A stretch of DNA of 64,000 nt from Moniliophthora roreri (taxonomy: Eukaryota > Basidiomycota > Agaricomycetes > Agaricales > Marasmiaceae), in contig LATX02000046.1 in NCBI GenBank assembly GCA_001466705.2, forward strand, positions 682,001 to 746,000, read 5' to 3'. Positions 48,162-58,724 of this stretch are shown one piece after another; the stretch's first letter is position 1; the number at the start of each line of letters is the position of its first letter. Made by a program: the position numbers and the translations under genes. The notes below the pieces were generated by a model that saw nothing but the letters and a program-made list of their open reading frames with translations, made no database searches and had not been told where the DNA came from.

Positions 48162-51100
48162 TTAATGACAAGAAACGCCGTTCGTGCCGTTCGTGCCATT
48201 CTGGTGTGTACCTTCGCCAAACGCCGCAACACTCTTCAAATCTCGTATACCAGGTACATCCATAGAAGGATTCTTGATGAAGAATGACTGGGGCTTCAAG
48301 GTGATATTGAGATGCTCAACGGGCATACTGCAAGATTTGGTGTAAGTCGGGGGACAATTGTATCAATTGAGGGCGTGAGCACTTACACTGGCCAATCCTC
48401 TGGTCGAGGTATGTGCGTAGTCCCTGCAAAAAGGCACCCGAGGTAAGCTTAGCAGAGGTAAAAGCTCAAAGGTATTTTACTCACCAACAGTCAGATAAAC
48501 CAACAGATCCTCTTTCTCGACAGACTTCCCACCAGCGACCCATTTTGACAGTGAATCTTCGGGCTCATCTCTCGTCTGGGGCAAATACTTGCCTGCCGGC
48601 CACACTCTACCACCTTTTGGCCCTTCCACATCTTTCACAACCCAGAACGGATGCTGGATGAAACTGGCTCTCTTCAGAGCCCACCCGTCTGATCGAGCCA
48701 TCACGGGTGTTACACCACCCTTGATACCGACTGCGTAACCAACTGATTTGCCCGACGAGTAATGCGTCCTCTCCGGGTTAACAATTCTCCATCTTCTCTC
48801 TTTCTCGAAATCGTACGGGCGACTAGATTCGCTAGAGATAATAGTGTCCTTCGCGATGAAGGCGTTTCCAGCAAAATTGGCATCAGAACCAGTAGGTGCG
48901 TCGGGCAGGGGGATGATGTCCGTCTCAACCACTGTATTGAACAAGCCATCGATCATGGGGTCGATACGGTAAGAGAACAAATGCTGGTGATTCTGCGCGT
49001 TGATGCCGGGAGCCACAGTCGTTCCGTGTGGATTAGGTTCATCCGGGCGGGCAACGTAGGTTTGCAATATTCCAGAGAGACGGATCTCAGCTTCAATGCT
49101 CCCGTCTTGGTAGAAGTGGTAATTCCAGATATACTCTAAAGTGAGAGAGAAGTAAGCTCACATGATCCTGACTCGACTTGATAGTGGACAGACCGTAGTT
49201 GGCTAAAGTGCAGACCATACTGACGACCAGACGTCTTCTGCGAACGGTCTGAGAACGACCACCTGGTCGGTAATCAGTGTGCTTCCAGAGAACGCCATTG
49301 TCTTCCTCGTGAATACAAATGACGTTCTTGATGATTATGGCCTTCCCGTTATGCCCAACGAATGCACCAGGCTAGTTCATGATGCCGTTATTTAGCATGA
49401 ATTCGGTAGGAAGACCAGGGTACGAAGCTTACCAGGTAATGAATTTGACCAAGACAGTCGCACCCCAAAGACAGCTCGTTCGCCATAGTACCCATTCCAT
49501 ACTCGCCGCTGTCATAATTGTTGAGAAAAAGACCCTTCTTTGTGAGAAAGAGGAAGAGTAATGTGAGTCTAAATGTACTAACGAATCAAAAGCAAACTTT
49601 CTCGGATGAGGATGTTCGGGAGCACCGTATGGAACCACCATCTCTGCTAGCGACAGCCTATAGATGATCGGCCTAATCTCCCCATTATCGTTGTAAGTAA
49701 TCGTCGAGAGCACCACACCCTCACGATGGCTACGTCCAAATCAACATCAATAGAACTTAAAAAGGGTGGAGGTACGATGTATCACCTGAAAGCTGTTGAC
49801 AGGACATCAGAAAACACGTTTAAGCCAAGATCCGAAGTGTCTCACCTATGTGCATCTTCCAATTCTGCCACTCCAACTCATGACCATTCATCGTAAAGCT
49901 GACTCCTTCTGGCTGCAGAATATGGAGGGGTTTAAGACCTTCACGGGGTTTGAAGTTCTCCTCTGTCTCTGCCATCAGATCCGGCAAGAAGTCAAACGCC
50001 TTTCTAGGGGGAGGAATACGTTCCCGATTTGATGCTGCAAGAGCATCTTCTTCGAGTTTAGGTGGACCGGTCTTGGGTGCTGTAAGGACATGTCCATTGG
50101 GGGTCTTGGAGTAATGCGGGGGGAATTCTCGATTGTGAGGCATTTCAGCACGAAGACACAAGGAAATAAAATGTTCGCGAATTACCAATGTGGAGTACTT
50201 CTCTGGAATTGGCGTCGATGACTGGGATGAAATCCTGAAATGCATGTAAGCGATAGACCATCAAAAGTAGGCAAATGAACGCACCATAGGATGAGCGTAC
50301 AGGTTATCATGTCGAGAGAATCGAGCAAAGACGAGGGCCTGTTGAATACGACGGGTATGCGGAAAACGATCGTCGTAGCCAATAGACCAACCATCGCAGA
50401 AGATCTGATCCGGCTCGACACCTGATAAGAGATTTAAGATTGAATGGAGTTGGTTCCTATCGCCCCCGACATACGCACCAACTGCTTTGGCGTATTCTTG
50501 AACTCGTTTGTCCGCCTTTACCACGGCCTCACAGTCAATCAATTCTTGAATCCGCAAAATTAGTTGGAAATTACGCGATAGCTTTTTAACTGTACCTTCG
50601 ACGGAGATCTGAGGTTGTACACCCTCTGGCAAAAGGTCAAATGTATCGACTTTCCACTTGCCATCGTCGCTCAGTGATAGAATAACGTTATATGATCGTC
50701 TGAAATCTCCGGTTAATGCTTGGGTCCAAAGGATCGAAAGGTTCAGGGTACCCATTAACCACATCAAGAAACTGTCAAGGTCATTCAATACATGTCGGTC
50801 AGAGATACGAGTAGACGTACATCGACTTCAGCCTTCCTGATGATGGGAGACGGGGCTTCTGGCTTGCCACCAGGTGTCAAAGGAATACCCAGATGCGCGA
50901 GAACTGCCTTCTTTGGTGCTGGTAGCAAGTAGCTGGTTATGAACTTGATCGCTTTAATATCCGTCTCGGACGCGACGTAATGGCGGACAGCGAGAGAAAC
51001 TTGTGCGATCTGAAAGACAAGGTATTTGGTTAGTAAGGCTTGTCTCAGGCTCGTAAACGCATACGCACCTCGTCTGGAGTTAAAGGATCTAGAGGATGAC

Positions 51101-51182
51101 CGGGGTGGGAGGATTTTTTGCTAGGGGTGGCCTGGACAGCGGTCGCAGTGCTGGGGACTTGAGGGATTGTGCTTGGAGACAT
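48162..51182 (-). CDS. Copper amine oxidase
   Basis: Fourteen exons in phase from 51182 to 48162, 757 residues. Exons: 51182-51069, 51009-50821, 50771-50752, 50699-50479, 50421-50285, 50234-50186, 50127-49846, 49792-49786 (7 nt), 49729-49583, 49508-49433, 49371-49194, 49135-48485, 48423-48387, 48327-48162. It oxidises primary amines to aldehyde, ammonia and hydrogen peroxide with Cu(II) and the self-made topaquinone cofactor. Visible: [20 protein letters not shown] with the catalytic Asp; [15 protein letters not shown] with the cofactor-precursor Tyr in [18 protein letters not shown] (HxH copper ligands); [16 protein letters not shown] (third His). Upstream [20 protein letters not shown] is typical. 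No SKL-type peroxisomal end: the tail is a short NGT repeat, then GVSCH. All key residues are present. Confidence 0.93.
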
Positions 51183-53580
51183 GGTTGTGGTCAAAGTGAG
51201 AGTGCTTGGGGGAAAACAAGTTAGAATCCGAGGGATTTATTAGATATGGTCAGGAGGCCACCGTTACGACAAGCCATCAATCTTATCTTCACCCCATTAT
51301 TCCTATATTCCACTAAACGACGTTTAAGTCCAGCTCCGGGGCCTACAGTGCGGCAATAAGTGTACAGTCTGAGAGTTGCAGGCTTCATAGAGTATAATTT
51401 CGCGAGCGCCTTATCAGAGCCAATCGTCACTGAAAAGCTGATCATGCAGGAAGAGAGTCATACCGTGCAGCTCCTCCCGTGTGATCGTGAAGAAGTGTCC
51501 AATTGTATGTCCATTCCGTAGGAATTCCGTCTGGTCTTTCTAACCCGAGTCTGGTGGTACCGATATCGCGGCAGGTGAAATGGCGATATCCTCAGAGATA
51601 AGGCATGGAATGGAGGAAGGATAAAGTATTGGTAGCAGAGACTGGATTCATTCGCGACAAAGAACTTTGAATCAGAGTCACAAACGGCAATCAAGAGGTC
51701 ACTGGTTAGCTCAAAGCACTCGCTTCTGTAAATAAGCCTGACATCCCTACGTGCTCCGGCTCTTTTGGTGTTCAATTTGAAGCTCGGAATTTAGGTTCAA
51801 TTGCCCTTTCTTCCTCGCACTTGGACATGTGGTATGTCTCGGGAGCCAATGGTCTGTGCGCGTTAACGTACCCACGCATCTGACGTCATGAGTGAGCTTA
51901 TTTTCGCTGTGGCGGAAGCGTATTGTGACCCGCTATACAGGTTCGTCTCATCACAGTATCTGCAAGCAGCTATCATTCCACCGCTTGATGAGCTAGGAGC
52001 CTGACTCGAACATCCTCATACTTCACGCTGTATCGGATGAATGATGAGAACATTCTTCGGCGGAGACCACTACCAAGACTACCAAGGTCCTTCTATTATA
52101 TATCCCAGGATCTGGTCAACCTTTGACGAGCTGCAAAAACCCCATACCACTGGAGTCCGTTGCCCTTACATCACGCATTTCGCCCAAAATAGCCCATACA
52201 CCGCTCTTATTTCCTTCCTCTCCGTTACAATGCCCATTGAGCGGGCAGCATGCCCCAAGCGCCCTGGCGAATTTCCAGACTTTGACACATAGTATCACTA
52301 CCAGTCGTGCGTTGGTACCTCAGCGAATATCTTGCAATCGTTGAATGCTTTCAGCCCTGGCTTGATGGCGTATGTATCTCGTGCTCTTCCGGACATTGCG
52401 CTGGCCTACCTGGCAACTCTGAATACTACTTTACCCGTTTACTCGAACACTTTTGGCCTCGGATCGACGGAGGAGCTACTCATTGCTTCGCGGCTTGATC
52501 TGCGTTCAGCTTTGAGGCACTCGCTATTTATCTCCATTCACACATCTGTCACTCTTTGTCCTCAAATGAACGCGCTGACGAGGAGTCTCTGGCCCGGCGA
52601 CGCAGAGCGTTTCTGAGTCTGATTAGCTGCAAACGACGTAGGCATTCGGCTGACATTGACTTGGGCTTCGATGATGAGTCCTTAGACGTCTCCGGCTCGT
52701 GTTCCAAGGCTTGCGAATCCTATGCCGCACCATGAATGATGGGAAGATGTCGTACTCGTGAGTGCCCAGGTGCCCGTCGTACAGAGTGCAAAAATGCTTT
52801 TGCATGACAAAATGAAGACTGATTTTAGTGATGACGAGTCGCGAGGACATCTATAGTGCATAACTTTAGTCTTACCAGCAATCATCTGACCTAAGAACAG
52901 TTGAACTAGTAACTTAGCATCTGGAGCCTGCTATCCGGCGTAAAAGGGTCACCGGAAATGATTTCTAGCCGGGGTACTGATAGTCAGACATCGACATAAC
53001 CATACGACTCCTTCCTCCAGAAGGCCGTTGCTCCACACGAATCTGTCGTCCAAGAAGTTCTGGCTCGCGTAAGTATGCTCGACGGAGATGCGGTACCCAG
53101 AGCCGAAGAACCATGAATGAAGGAACAAGGCACTTACCGGCGAGCTACCACCGAAGGCAAAGTTGAGTGTTCAGTGTCAACTCGTCCACCGAGGTTCTAG
53201 ACGCCCAAGAGATCAATCATCGCAGCTTATCGGAGGCTTACTCGGGAGAAGCTACCACAGACGGTCAGGGTCAATAGAGATTACTCACCTTTCTCAATAG
53301 TCAATTAGTAAGGAAAATAGTAAATGAGGATCAGCGCCCAATGTTCAACGACTCCAGTAACTCGAAAACAGCGTAAGTCCTTGGAACATCATTCAGTGTA
53401 ACCGGAATTTTTTCTTGGCTGTTATTGCACCCTGGCAAAGGAACATCGCAGATGACTTACATGCGTACATCTCCAACGCAGAGTCTCGCTGTGTCTCAGC
53501 ATCTAGGGAAGATGAATACAAAACCTTGGAGAAAAGAGACAGAAATAATACTTACATCTCCCGCACGTTGAAGCCCAACG
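51183..53580. other. Gene-poor stretch, no gene supported
   Basis: About 2.4 kb. Frames at 51458-51775 (-), 52041-52292 (+) and 52332-52616 (+, LAYLATLNTTLPVYSNTFGL) are modest and unlinked. None has a domain I recognise. May hold a decayed gene at 52.0-52.6 kb. Confidence 0.35.
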
Positions 53581-53670
53581 AGATGTTAGTCGATGTTATT
53601 CGGTGCCATCCGATGAAATGCGGCAATTCCGATGTCTGTCCGATGTTATCCGATGTTCATCCGATGTCCT
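53581..53670. repeat. ATCCGATG motif cluster
   Basis: Six or so copies of a short unit (ATCCGATG, CCGATGTTATCCGATG and variants) in about 90 bp, all in one orientation. The same unit recurs at 54421-54615 and, in related form, at the ends of the element at 17295-17996. Confidence 0.6.
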
Positions 53671-53950
53671 GGCAACAAAACTCTGAAAGATTTAGGCGTG
53701 CACCTATCTTGAATCTGGCATGACTGGTGGGACTTAGGCGAGAAAAGAAATCACCCAAGCCATTCTGTGGTCCGTGCGCTGTTATATTTCTCGGGCCTAC
53801 CCTAAACTTTTCCCGCGCTCCTTTCTCTCTTCTCAACCACCACCATCTCCGCCTCTTTTCTTTCCAATCACCACCACTTCCCCTTTTCCCTGCCACGTCG
53901 CTAACTTCCCGGCCCCAACAGCCCGAAGATATTGCGACTTACGCGTCAAA

Positions 53951-54303
53951 ATGGATCAATTTGGGCTTCTACCAGTAGGATCGGCTTTGGTGCGCTCACG
54001 ACAATTCTCACGCAATCAAAATGTACTAATGAAATACAGCAGATTTCGTCAAAACTCAAGTGAAGGCACTCCCATCAGATTGACGAGGAGATACACAGAC
54101 ATCACGTATGCTATTCTCCCTCTCGCTACCTTGTACCGTGCTGAGAGTTACCACAGAACACCATGGTTTCGGAAGCCTTATAATCGGTGAGTTTTGGGCT
54201 CTCGCTATTGGCGTGTCCCGCATTACTGACCGTCAAACATATTAGATGTACAGTTCAAGACTTCGAAATGACGAACGGATGGAGAAGGTCTGTTGGGCAT
54301 TAG
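53951..54303 (+). CDS. Possible small two-exon gene, unrecognised
   Basis: ATG 53951 (MDQFGLLPVG), exon 53951-54186, intron 54187-54245 (GTGAGT to TAG), exon 54246-54303; 97 residues. The coding join reads RKPYNR-CTVQDFEMTNGWRR and stays in phase. The sequence is basic (RRYTDITYAILPLATLYR, YHRTPWFRKPYNR) and could be a small mitochondrial-type protein, but I recognise no family. Other splice choices exist upstream (a frame reading PEDIATYASKWINLGFY). It sits between two ATCCGATG clusters. Confidence 0.35.
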
Positions 54304-54420
54304 GCAGAGGGTTTCGTGAGGTGTAGGACAAGGGCATCGGAAGGTGTAGAACATTGGACTTGTTGGTGACTATGGTATCTCAGGCGCAATGTATTGTAAT
54401 ACTCAATGAAACAGTGTTTT

Positions 54421-54615
54421 CTAATGTTATCCGATGAAACCTGATGGAAAATGAGGCCTACAAACAGCCGCGCAGGATACATCGAATAACATAGGATAGC
54501 ATCGGATATCATCGAAAAAATTCCGACTTAACGATGCTATCCTATGTCATCCGATGCTATACGACGTTTTTAGAGTTCGTCGGTTTCCATCGGATGCCAT
54601 CGGATGCCGTCGACC
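54421..54615. repeat. ATCCGATG cluster with a perfect 15-bp foldback
   Basis: CATAGGATAGCATCG (54490-54504) and its exact reverse complement (54532-54546) flank a 27-base loop. Around them ATCCGATG occurs in both orientations (54427, 54547, then CATCGGATG twice near 54590-54605). This may be the end of a MITE-like element or a hairpin-forming repeat. No coding capacity. Confidence 0.6.
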
Positions 54616-54639
54616 AAAATCCCACTGGGGTTGAAGTCT

Positions 54640-55210
54640 GCTGCCAGTCTATCCTCGCGACACTCCTTGTCGTTTCGGTTGCACTCGCTCGGTACACTTG
54701 CATCCCACACATAAACTCCAATACTGGAGACCAAATTCATGAGTCAGTGTGGTGCTGTGGAGGATATAGCCGTGCGAGGTTTATTTTCGTGTACCACTGG
54801 TAGCTCACTACTTTGCCCCGTAGCGGTCGGAAGTTCGTACGTCAGAAAGCAATGCCAGCCATTCTGTGGCATAGGAAGTCCTGCGTGCTGCTATGGAACC
54901 ACTAGCCAGGTACGCTATGTTGTTGTTGAACAGAAAGCTCCCCCGCTGTTCAGCTCGCATTTGCTTCCAACACATGCGTTGACCATGTCAACCCCAGCAC
55001 CGGTGCTCCAATTCGCGGATTCACTTGGTGTTGCCAGAGGTATCCTGGTGTGAGCGTCCCTTGATACACTCTTTACTGTTACTGGGTCTCATTATCTGCT
55101 TTGTGCAGCCTGGGGGCGTAGCAAGCCGGTGCCAATCATTCTGTACATTTGGTCAACAAGCGGCATGCTGTTACGGAATCTCCAGCTCGGTGAGCCGCAC
55201 GTAAATAAAG
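54640..55210 (+). pseudogene. Decayed small cysteine-rich secreted-protein gene, copy 1
   Basis: A signal-peptide-like core ILATLLVVSVALA (about 54650) has no in-frame ATG. It is followed by SVWCCGG, then after an intron-like gap QCQPFCGIGSPACCYG (about 54850), and a duplicate of this exon at 55128 (RCQSFCTFGQQAACCYG). The C-x6-CC spacing recalls fungal hydrophobins, but the rest of the pattern is not established. Confidence 0.45.
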
Positions 55211-55789
55211 GCTCGCCAGCGACTTATCTAACATTGACTGTACCTAGAACCCGGATCCCAAGATTGGTCTTCAGGTTGGAGATTGCTGGCCGTGCGCCAA
55301 CCCGGACGGTCCTTGCGGCTGAGGCGCAATGGAAAGTTTATCCATGCGGCGACTAGTGGCGTATCGCTTCTAGAGTACTGAATACGATGTCTAACTGATC
55401 TGCCATGATCAAGGATGATACGCTCGAGCCTGCATGGCATGTAATTCGCCCAAAACCGCTATTCGCATTATGGTGAAGGTACATCTAGAAGTATAAGAAC
55501 ATCCTCTTCGCCCTTTGAGGCATGACCCCTGCCGTGGTTGGAGTTCATAGGAGATAAGTACCATCAGCATTACCTTGTCTGTACCGGAACTGTCGTTGAG
55601 AGGGTGATCCTGACGGGAAAAGCAAACGACGATCCAAATCCTGTTGAGTAATCCTTGCTTTGAGTGAACTCTGACAGGCAAACGCTCCAGGCTACTGCTG
55701 GTCTCGATGACCTTCCCAGTCACTCGAGGGCCCAAAAGTGAAACTGGATGGAGAAGGGACAGTACTCACTGCCGCTCTCGTCTCTACAC

Positions 55790-56130
55790 GATGAAAACTA
55801 GTCTTTGCTGTACTTCTCGCCATTCCAGCTGCCCTCGCATATAAACTGCACGGGTATCCAAACACAGGTGCTGATATTCAGGGCAGTGTGTACTGTTGCA
55901 GCAGCTACGATTCGGTAAGTTTTTTCTCGCCGGCTCGTGTTTTTCTTCGACCCGTGTATGAACTATATCGACAAAGCCTTCTGTCGTTTTAATTTGCTAG
56001 GCCGAGTCATTAACCGCTGGAAGGCAATGTCAGCCATTCTGTTCTGGCGGAAGACCTGCCTGATGCTACGGTGCGGCCAGACCAGTCAGTACATACAGCT
56101 TTGCACGGATAGTCTCTGACTGATTCATTG
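55790..56130 (+). pseudogene. Decayed small cysteine-rich secreted-protein gene, copy 2
   Basis: Parallel to copy 1: signal core LVFAVLLAIPAALA (about 55805), one frame away from the ATG just before it; GSVYCCSSYDS; a GTAAGT-to-TAG intron (about 55916-56000); then AESLTAGRQCQPFCSGG. The expected CC pair is broken by TGA (GCC TGA TGC, about 56055). Confidence 0.5.
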
Positions 56131-56298
56131 TTACAGACACAGTCTGGCCTTATAGTCAGCGATTGCTACTCCTGCTCTGACTCTATCAATGTTCGCGGAT
56201 GAGAGGTCGATGACCTGGAAAGGATAGCTAGTATTCGCTTGTAACACAGAAATAAAACATGATCGTAACAACTCGAGTTAACGGAACTCGAGTAGGCT

Positions 56299-58092
56299 TT
56301 AATACCAACCAACGTAACACATTGTACCATCCATCTTGAGGGCCGCAAGTCTTTCCTTGTGTGCTGGGTGGATAGCGTTTCTGCTGTGTGATTCCAGGCG
56401 GGAAAGGCAAGTGGTAGCGCAAAAGTGTAGGCACGCCTCTGTCAAAGGATACACATCGGTCCGTCCTACAGCAGCAAGGTGACGAGCACTCCTCTCTTCC
56501 ACGAGATTCAGAGCGACTTCCATTTCCTGCAGATCGAGAGGTTTCTGGGTCCTCTCGTGTATGAGAATCTGCTTCAACCTGGGGACGACTGCAGCCTGGT
56601 TTATTCTCCAAGGCATCGACGAAAGTGAGAGAAGCGAGCGTACGTTGGAAATGAAAGAAGCTTCCGATTTGTTTGCCTCTTTTTGTCGCGTTCCCATCAA
56701 ATCGACGTGAAGGTATTCCAAACAAGGACATGCCTTCAGTACATCCGAAAACGTTTCAAACGGCTCATTGACAATTGAATTCGATATCCTGTTCAGCGTC
56801 AATTTGGTCATTGAAGAGGAGGACCGCTGGATCATATCGTAGATATACCGGAAATTCCAGATGAACTCTCGTTCAAAGAGATAGACCCAGGGCGGCGGGG
56901 TTTCGAGGAAGATCGACACGAGAGATGGGAGGATCATGGATGCGAGTATACAATGTATGGAATCGGAAAGCGCGCTGTTCGATGTAAGTCCGAACTCCTG
57001 AAGATGCGGTAGCATCACTGGACCGATCGCTGGAAGGTCACGAAAATGCTGCCCCAAGGCATATATTGTGAGTGACTGAAGGAAGTGACAGTGAAGGAGG
57101 ATATGAAAGAAGTCATCGTATTCATCAATATAGTCGACCTCCAAAGACGTTAAACGTTCCCATGGGAAGTAGTCCAGGTCATACCAGGGCCAGACACTAT
57201 CCAAATGAGCCTCTCTGAGGAGTGGTGCTTCATAAATGGCGTCCCAAAAGTGACGATTGACTAAGTTGCCCTCTTCGTCGTATTTGGGTTCATTTCTGTC
57301 GACGAAGAAAGTGCGCAGGAGTGGAAAAGTGGTCCTTTCTCGTAAGATGGAAGCGAGAAATCGGGGCGGCATGTTAATGTAAAGCTCTTCGCAGCGCGGA
57401 AAATGGGTTGTCATCGTTCGAAGAATGGAAGAAAGGCGATACCCATTCAATTCGGCCAGTACTTGTTCCATAGCGTATATGACATATGTATCATCCCCCG
57501 GATAACATATTCGCATCTTTAGCGGGTGTTCTGCAGCGTTGCCGAGATAAAGCTCAAGCAAAGGCTGGGGATCTTCTGTCATATCGTGTAAATCCAAACT
57601 AAGTGACGACCAAAGGTACTGATTCGCGCAGGCGATGTTTCTCCAATGATTGGAAACATGAGAAATCCAGAGGGTCGTCGCGTCAACGGTGGTAGTAGTA
57701 TTTCCACCGTGTTCCGTAAAATGTATGCGAAGAGAATACTCCGACATACGGCAAACGTCGATAAAGACCCTTTCGAGGATTTCAATTGGTAGTCGCCGAA
57801 TTGGTGCCATCCAGCTGCGACGCGCTTCCATCTTCCGAAACAGTCCATCTCTCGCACCTTCCAACTTCTCCACAGCCAAACGAAGGCGTTCAATCTCTTC
57901 GTCATAGCGACGTAAATCATGCTCCTCTGCTTCCAAGATTGCGGAGTTTCGTGCAATTTCCGTTCTCGAGGGAGTATGATTTGAGCGAAGAGATGTGGCA
58001 GGAACAGGTGGGTACCAGATGGATTCGGGTACGAGTTTGTTTCCGCAACTGGTGCAGAGAATTACATCAGTGGCATGCCCATGAGGCACCAT
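56299..58092 (-). CDS. F-box protein with CxxC / coiled-coil head (second copy of the type)
   Basis: Single exon; the ATG at 58092 gives MVPHGHATDVILCTSCGNKL and 597 residues. The frame stays open upstream to 58371, but that part looks like leader. Layout matches the gene at 2022-3470: CTSC pair (residues ~13-16), coil EAEEHDLRRYDEEIERLRLA (~50-70), F-box with APIRRLPIEILERVFIDVCR and VSNHWRNIACANQYLWSSLS, then a long tail with Leu-rich steps (FPRCEELYINMPPRF, HFLQSLTIYALG, CPCLEYLHVDLMG). Likely an SCF substrate adaptor; substrate unknown. The two genes differ greatly outside the head, so they are not a recent duplicate. Confidence 0.85.
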   Translation of the reverse strand: MVPHGHATDVILCTSCGNKLVPESIWYPPVPATSLRSNHTPSRTEIARNSAILEAEEHDLRRYDEEIERLRLAVEKLEGARDGLFRKMEARRSWMAPIRRLPIEILERVFIDVCRMSEYSLRIHFTEHGGNTTTTVDATTLWISHVSNHWRNIACANQYLWSSLSLDLHDMTEDPQPLLELYLGNAAEHPLKMRICYPGDDTYVIYAMEQVLAELNGYRLSSILRTMTTHFPRCEELYINMPPRFLASILRERTTFPLLRTFFVDRNEPKYDEEGNLVNRHFWDAIYEAPLLREAHLDSVWPWYDLDYFPWERLTSLEVDYIDEYDDFFHILLHCHFLQSLTIYALGQHFRDLPAIGPVMLPHLQEFGLTSNSALSDSIHCILASMILPSLVSIFLETPPPWVYLFEREFIWNFRYIYDMIQRSSSSMTKLTLNRISNSIVNEPFETFSDVLKACPCLEYLHVDLMGTRQKEANKSEASFISNVRSLLSLSSMPWRINQAAVVPRLKQILIHERTQKPLDLQEMEVALNLVEERSARHLAAVGRTDVYPLTEACLHFCATTCLSRLESHSRNAIHPAHKERLAALKMDGTMCYVGWY

Positions 58093-58724
58093 GAAGTTGA
58101 TGAAAATGCCTGTATGCACGTCAGGTATGCAATCATTATGAAAATGGGAAAGGACATACCTTCGTTGAAACGAAGGAGCGCAACTTAGGGAAAGTCCAAC
58201 GACTCGGAAGCCCGTTGATCGTGAGAACCGACCTGGAACCGAGTTGCAACTGAACATGGTAGGACAAAGTGCACATGTCGCCTGGCCACGCAAAAGATGC
58301 CTATAGAGCACGACAATAGGGTATTGCATTGTCAAAAGGAGATATCGTACAACTTGAGATTGTTCAACCATTCATGTAACGATTAACCGAAAAGTCTAAG
58401 GTGCGATAGTAGGATAAAAAGGAATGTAGAGATGCATTTAAGGAAAACAGATCGGAAGATCAAGATAGCTTATTTATACTGAATTCCCTAAATTAAGAGA
58501 ATTTAATGATTATTAGAAACCACAAAGTCCTGGTGCAAGTCGTTGGATTCCTTTCCTTGAGTGTGCGGATGTCCAGAAAATAAGTCTTATGCGTGATGAT
58601 GATACAAGGAAGGGAAAGGAGGGACAATTTTGCAGAAACGCAGAGAGAACAAACTAAAAAAAAAAAAAAAAAAACCAATAACCTGTAGAGCAAGATGCAC
58701 GACGATAGCAGAGACGAGAGCGAA
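58093..58724. other. Intergenic, with a poly(A) tract
   Basis: Leader of the F-box gene and 3' flank of the 1585-aa gene. A run of about 19 A lies near 58657-58675; on the minus strand it is a T-run just after the stop of the large gene. No other feature seen. Confidence 0.5.

Noticed and set aside
49429..49716. Reading the amine oxidase through [11 protein letters not shown], which would place the cofactor Tyr in NNYD
   Set aside because: NNYD lies in an intron; splicing at ATGACAG gives FDSGEYGMG as in the family, and the true cofactor motif is ANYEY further on.
58657..58675. Poly(A) run as a retroposon tail
   Set aside because: No target-site duplication or reverse-transcriptase remnant nearby; it lies in the 3' flank of the minus-strand gene and is probably a simple repeat.
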